Assembly (NCBI GenBank): GCA_947174295.1
Contig: CAMWIG010000016.1
Span: forward strand, 1 to 19,232
DNA: 19,232 nt
Direction: 5' to 3'
Origin: an uncultured Alistipes sp.
GTDB taxonomy: Bacteria; Bacteroidota; Bacteroidia; Bacteroidales; Rikenellaceae
Of this stretch, positions 15,936-19,232 are shown in pieces. A program made the position numbers and the translations under genes. The notes under the pieces were generated by a model that worked only from the letters and a program-made list of their open reading frames with translations, had not been told where the DNA came from and searched no databases. The first letter of the stretch is position 1; each line of letters opens with the position of its first letter.

Positions 15936-15980
15936 TTCGGGCGGACGTCTCCCCGAAAAAAGAGGATGCGTCCGCCCGAA
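15936..15980 (-). other. Intercistronic hairpin between uxaB and uxaA
   Basis: A perfect 12-bp inverted repeat, TTCGGGCGGACG (15936-15947) and CGTCCGCCCGAA (15969-15980), encloses 21 bases that include a T6 run on the transcribed (-) sense. No T-run follows the stem, so it is not a canonical terminator. It lies within the operon, 16 bases before the uxaA start codon, and more likely affects mRNA processing, stability or uxaA translation. Confidence 0.7.
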
Positions 15981-15990
15981 AATGAGTGAA

Positions 15991-17445
15991 TTAAGCCATG
16001 AACTTCTTCAAAGCGCCCTCCATACCGAGGCTCTCGATATCGCGAACGTAGGCTGCGACGGCCGGGATGAACTCGGGAACCTCCGAGAAATCGACGGTGA
16101 AGATGCCGCTGTCCTTGACAATCCACGAAATCGTACCCTCGATGTCGGCCGAGTTCCAGTTGTTCTGGATGTACTCCACGAACTCCTTCGTATCGTCGGG
16201 CTTGAAGCCGGTCTTGCCGCTGTAAAGCGTCATCAGAGCGGCGAACGTGAAGGCCTCGCGCTTGGCCAACTTGCCGGCCTTGAACCAGTTGTCCTTGACC
16301 GTAGGATAGTTGCGCGCCTCCCACTTCGAAAGCGAGTTGAGCGAGATGGTAGCCAGCATGTGCTTGATGTAGGGGTTGTAGAAGCGTTCCAGAATGCCGG
16401 CGGCGAACTGCGTGAGCTCCTGCTGGTCCTCCTCAATCATCGGGATGACCTCCTCGGCAACCATGTCGTTGACGAACTTCTCGATCATCGGGGTGTTGAA
16501 CGCATCCATGACCGTCTGGCAGCCCATTTGCAGGCCGATGGGCACCATGCCCGTGTGCGAGCCGTTGAGGATGCGCACCTTCTTGTCGCGGAACTGCTTG
16601 ATGGACGGCATGAAAATCACGTGGAGACCCGCCTTGTCGAGCGGCAGCTCCTTCATGACCTCCTTATAGCCCGGGCCGCCGATAGCCCACAGGTGGTAGA
16701 GCTCGGCCTTCACGACGAGGTTGTCGTCGTAGCCTATCTCCTCCTTGATTTCGCCGATGGTGTCGCGCGGGAAGCCCGGCACGATGCGGTCGACGAGCGT
16801 ATCGCAGAAGTGGCAGTTCTTCTCGACCCAGTCGATGAAGTCCTGGCCCAGCTTGTGGTACTCGGCATGCTTGATGACGTACTCGTGCAGTGTCGAGCCG
16901 TTGTTCTCGATGAGCTCGCAGCAGATGATGCAGAGACCCTTCGTGGGGTCGCCGCCGAAGTGCTTGAAGCGCTTGTAGAGCAGCGCCGTCATCTTCGCCG
17001 GGTAGGACTTGGGCGGGCGGGCCGTCAGGTCGTCGCCCTCCTCGTAACGGATACCGGCCTCGGTGGTGTTCGAGATGGTTATCTTCAACTCGGGCGAGAG
17101 GAAATACCGCTCGTACTTCTCGTACTCGACGTAGGGGTTGAACGAATCCATGACGCTCTTCACCAGACGCACGTCCTTCTTGGGCTGCTTGTTCTCGATG
17201 CCTTCGAGGTAGACGTGGTACATGTTGTCCTGCTTGTGCAGCAGGTCGATCATGCCCAGCACCTTGTGCTCGGGGTCGATAATCGGCTGGCAGATTGCCA
17301 CACCGGCATTCATCACGCCCTTTTCGTTGGCGATGTCGATCTGCCAGTCCACGAAAGCGCGGAGGAAGTTGCCCTCGCCGAATTGGAGTATTTTCACCGG
17401 ACGCTCGGTCTTTTCGACCGTCGTCTTGTTCAGTTCCTTAATCAT
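15991..17445 (-). CDS. uxaB: Tagaturonate reductase (altronate oxidoreductase)
   Basis: A 484-residue NAD-dependent member of the long-chain mannitol dehydrogenase family that reduces D-tagaturonate to D-altronate (EC 1.1.1.58). The nucleotide-binding segment ILQFGEGNFLRAF lies at residues 19-31. The family catalytic pattern Lys-x4-Asn-x2-His appears as KVRILNGSH, with Lys289, Asn294 and His297. WAIGGPG and the C-terminal helical domain (LERFYNPYIKHML, then LNSLSKWEARNYPTV) fit UxaB. The related fructuronate reductase UxuB is possible on fold alone, but the neighbouring altronate dehydratase and pectinesterase genes favour the galacturonate branch. The gene is 34 bp after the transporter gene and 71 bp before uxaA. 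The start at 17445 gives MIKELNKTT, as expected for a cytoplasmic protein. Confidence 0.93.
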   Translation of the reverse strand: MIKELNKTTVEKTERPVKILQFGEGNFLRAFVDWQIDIANEKGVMNAGVAICQPIIDPEHKVLGMIDLLHKQDNMYHVYLEGIENKQPKKDVRLVKSVMDSFNPYVEYEKYERYFLSPELKITISNTTEAGIRYEEGDDLTARPPKSYPAKMTALLYKRFKHFGGDPTKGLCIICCELIENNGSTLHEYVIKHAEYHKLGQDFIDWVEKNCHFCDTLVDRIVPGFPRDTIGEIKEEIGYDDNLVVKAELYHLWAIGGPGYKEVMKELPLDKAGLHVIFMPSIKQFRDKKVRILNGSHTGMVPIGLQMGCQTVMDAFNTPMIEKFVNDMVAEEVIPMIEEDQQELTQFAAGILERFYNPYIKHMLATISLNSLSKWEARNYPTVKDNWFKAGKLAKREAFTFAALMTLYSGKTGFKPDDTKEFVEYIQNNWNSADIEGTISWIVKDSGIFTVDFSEVPEFIPAVAAYVRDIESLGMEGALKKFMA

Positions 17446-17479
17446 GATATGATTTCAGTTGATTGTTGTTGTGTTTGAA

Positions 17480-18928
17480 TTATTTGTCCAGCACGATGGG
17501 CTTGTACTTCGGCACGAGCGTCTTCATGATACTCCAAGCCAGAAGATAAGCCACGGCGCAGATGCAGAATACAATCATGTAGCCTGCGGGTTTGCCCGTG
17601 AAGCCGAAGAACGAGAAGGCCTCGCCCTGAGCCGCCGAGTAGTCGAACAGCACGCCCGCACCCTTGTTGATCAGGAACGAGCCGCAGCCGCCGGCCATGG
17701 CACCGATGCCGGTGATGGTTGCGATGGTCGACTTGGGGAACATGTCGCCGATGGTCGAGAAGAGGTTGGCCGACCATGCCTGATGACCGGCACCGGCGAT
17801 ACCGATGATGATTGCGGGGAACCACACCGAAACGCCCTGCAACGGCTGTGCGAAGAGAGCCAGCAGCGGGAAGAAGGCGAAGATGAGCATCGCCAGCATA
17901 CGTCCCGAATAGGGCTCCATGTGCTTCTGCTCGACGAAGAGCTTGGGCAGATAGCCGCCGCCGATGGAGATGATAGTGACAATCAGGTAGAGCACGAACA
18001 CGAGCATCTTACCCGTCATGGTCTCCATCGAGTAGCCGCACTCCGAGAAGTAGGCGGGAGCCCAGAACAGATAGAACCACCACACGCCGTCGGTGAAGAA
18101 CTTGCCCACGATGAACGACCACGTCTGCTTGTAGCCGAAGCACTTGATGAACGGAATGGTCTTCTCCTCGTCGGCCGGCTTGGTCTCGGCGGGCTGCGCC
18201 TCGTCATCCTGCAACATATATTCGAGCTCGGCCTTGTTCACGTACTTGGAGTTCTCGGGCTTCTCGTACATGTAGAGCCAGAAGAACATCCAGACGAAGC
18301 CCAGAGCACCGATGATGATGAAGGCCATCTCCCAGCCCCAGGCCGATGCCAGAACGGGAATCGACAGCGGAGCCACGAGAGCGCCGACCGAAGCGCCGGC
18401 GTTGAAGAGCGACGTCGCGAAAGCGCGGTCCTTCTTCGGGAAGTACTCGGCCGTAACCTTGATTGCCGCGGGGAAGTTGCCGGCCTCGCCGAGTGCCAGA
18501 ATGGCGCGGCAGGCGAGGAACAGCCATACGCTCACCGTAGCGATGGCTACGGCTGCCGTAGTTCCGTACTCGACCACCTTCATCGAAGCGAGCGAATCAT
18601 AGCCCTCGATGTGCATCGTGGCCCAGCCGCAGCCGGCGTGGAGGCAGGCTCCGAACGACCATACGCCGATAGCCCAAAGATAGCCCTTCTTGGTACCCAT
18701 CCAGTCGACGAACTTGCCGGCGAAAAGGCAGGCGACGGCATAGAAGATCGAGAAGAAGCCGGTGATGGTTCCGTAGTCGGAATCCGACCAGTGGAACTCG
18801 GGAGCGATGAAGTCCTTCCAAGTGAGCGAAAGAACCTGACGGTCGAGGTAGTTGACCGTAGTAGCGACGAACAGCAACGCACAAATATACCAGCGCCAAT
18901 TCGTCATCTTGTTTTGAGAATTTGTCAT
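17480..18928 (-). CDS. exuT: Hexuronate MFS transporter (ExuT-like, ACS family)
   Basis: A 482-residue inner-membrane protein with about 12 hydrophobic segments and hallmarks of the anion:cation symporter (ACS) family of the major facilitator superfamily. TVNYLDRQVLS lies in the first transmembrane region, GFFSIFYAVACLFAGKFVDW in the second, and RAILALGEAGNFPAAIK further on. ExuT-type members import galacturonate or glucuronate with protons, which matches the catabolic genes around it. The central loop carries an acidic, Pro/Glu-rich insert (DDEAQPAETKPADEE). I start at 18928 (MTNSQNK); an internal ATG at 18907 (MTNWRW) is also possible. The gene lies 127 bp after the aldolase gene and 34 bp before uxaB. 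I saw no promoter in the 127-bp gap. Substrate assignment rests on family plus operon. Confidence 0.9.
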   Translation of the reverse strand: MTNSQNKMTNWRWYICALLFVATTVNYLDRQVLSLTWKDFIAPEFHWSDSDYGTITGFFSIFYAVACLFAGKFVDWMGTKKGYLWAIGVWSFGACLHAGCGWATMHIEGYDSLASMKVVEYGTTAAVAIATVSVWLFLACRAILALGEAGNFPAAIKVTAEYFPKKDRAFATSLFNAGASVGALVAPLSIPVLASAWGWEMAFIIIGALGFVWMFFWLYMYEKPENSKYVNKAELEYMLQDDEAQPAETKPADEEKTIPFIKCFGYKQTWSFIVGKFFTDGVWWFYLFWAPAYFSECGYSMETMTGKMLVFVLYLIVTIISIGGGYLPKLFVEQKHMEPYSGRMLAMLIFAFFPLLALFAQPLQGVSVWFPAIIIGIAGAGHQAWSANLFSTIGDMFPKSTIATITGIGAMAGGCGSFLINKGAGVLFDYSAAQGEAFSFFGFTGKPAGYMIVFCICAVAYLLAWSIMKTLVPKYKPIVLDK

Positions 18929-19004
18929 TTACTGAGGTTTTTGTTTTATGTCGGTTATGGTTGAGGTCTCCGGCAACCGAATTTCCGGATATGAGGCGTC
19001 ATCG

Positions 19005-19051
19005 CAGGAGCGGTTCCGCACTCCGCCGACGGAGTGCGGAACACCTTCCTG
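19005..19051 (-). other. Intercistronic hairpin between eda and the hexuronate transporter gene
   Basis: GTTCCGCACTCCG (19013-19025) and CGGAGTGCGGAAC (19030-19042) form a perfect 13-bp stem with a 4-base loop. After a small internal loop, CAGGA (19005-19009) pairs with TCCTG (19047-19051). It begins 5 bases after the eda stop. On the transcribed (-) strand the stem is followed by GCTCCTG, not a T-run, so it is not a classical intrinsic terminator. It may act as a 3'-end stabiliser or processing site between eda and exuT. Confidence 0.72.
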
Positions 19052-19055
19052 AAAC

Positions 19056-19232
19056 CTATTTCGAGCGAATCTCGGCGATGATGTCGAGACACTCGCGGCA
19101 CTTGTCCGTAACGTATGCCCAGTCCTCGGCAGCCACCTTCTCCTTCGGGAAGAGCTTGGAGCCCATACCGACGCAGTAGACACCGGCCTTGAACCACGAC
19201 GTGAGGGTCTCGCGGGCGGGCGACACGCCGCC
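19056..19232 (-). CDS. eda: KDPG aldolase (2-keto-3-deoxy-6-phosphogluconate aldolase), C-terminal part
   Basis: Only the last 58 codons are inside the window; the gene continues beyond 19232. The frame opens GGVSPARETLTSWFKAG and continues VYCVGMGSKLFPKE, the phosphate-binding GG-V-P and VG-GS-L segments at the end of the class I KDPG/KHG aldolase barrel. It ends in a helix IIAEIRSK and TAG (19058-19056). The Schiff-base Lys would be upstream, outside the window. The enzyme cleaves KDPG to pyruvate and glyceraldehyde-3-phosphate, the last step of hexuronate catabolism, and fits as the upstream neighbour of the transporter, uxaB and uxaA. KDG kinase and uronate isomerase genes would be expected further upstream or elsewhere. 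Confidence 0.92.
   Translation of the reverse strand, partial: GGVSPARETLTSWFKAGVYCVGMGSKLFPKEKVAAEDWAYVTDKCRECLDIIAEIRSK

Noticed and set aside
11619..17478. Long + strand open frames opposite GH43, pectinesterase, uxaA and uxaB (for example 11619-13361, 14423-15985, 15982-17478)
   Set aside because: They mirror recognised - strand genes codon for codon and show the same antisense composition with no family resemblance.
17459..18964. A + strand open frame of about 500 codons opposite the transporter gene
   Set aside because: It is antisense to a clear 12-segment MFS protein, and its own product has no hydrophobic segments or recognisable motifs.
1..19232. Mobile element, CRISPR array, tRNA or phage content
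   Set aside because: I saw no transposase, integrase, regularly spaced repeats, tRNA-like cloverleaf or phage genes. Every long stretch is explained by the genes listed.

Overview
The window looks like a GC-rich Bacteroidota chromosome. The grounds are a SusC/SusD pair, lipoprotein signal peptides of the Bacteroidetes kind, and two upstream regions matching the Bacteroides-type promoter (TTTG, about 20 bp, TAnnTTTG). The high GC (about 60% by eye) and gut-glycan gene content would fit an Alistipes-like member of the Bacteroidales. That genus guess is inference; the phylum is well supported.

Region 1 (1-7272, + strand) is the distal part of a polysaccharide utilization locus (PUL). It runs: the C-terminal part of a GH26 (beta-mannanase family) gene interrupted by an in-frame TAA, a GH37 (trehalase-family) lipoprotein, SusC, SusD, and an unassigned surface lipoprotein in the place where glycan-binding proteins usually sit. 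Spacing is tight (12 bp, a 4-bp ATGA overlap, 16 bp, 13 bp), so it reads as one operon whose promoter is upstream of the window. The inferred job is outer-membrane capture, cutting and import of a glycan. Mannan is suggested only by the GH26 remnant.

Region 2 (7273-11750) holds three unrelated genes. The first is a DEDDh 3'-5' exonuclease broken by one extra T. Convergent with it, on the - strand, is a large outer-membrane beta-barrel protein with a near-perfect promoter. The third is a secreted protein with BspA-type leucine-rich repeats behind a long, relatively AT-rich, possibly structured leader. A perfect 14-bp stem at 11696-11729 separates this region from the next.

Region 3 (11751-19232, all - strand) is a pectin/galacturonate operon, read from high to low coordinates: KDPG aldolase (5' part outside the window), a hexuronate MFS transporter, tagaturonate reductase, altronate dehydratase, pectin methylesterase, GH43. 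Pectinesterase and GH43 trim extracytoplasmic pectin, the transporter brings in hexuronate, UxaB makes altronate, UxaA makes 2-keto-3-deoxygluconate, and Eda cleaves its phosphate to pyruvate and glyceraldehyde-3-phosphate. Uronate isomerase (UxaC) and KDG kinase are not in the window. Gaps are 127, 34, 71, 7 and 7 bp. The 127- and 71-bp gaps each carry a strong hairpin without a U-tract.

I found no tRNA, rRNA, CRISPR array, insertion sequence or phage gene. The best leads for something new are the leader RNA at about 10520-10816, the trehalase-family enzyme with an altered signature inside a PUL, the plug-less barrel protein, and the two intercistronic hairpins. Two genes are each broken by one base change, so either the sequence contains errors or this strain has fresh pseudogenes.
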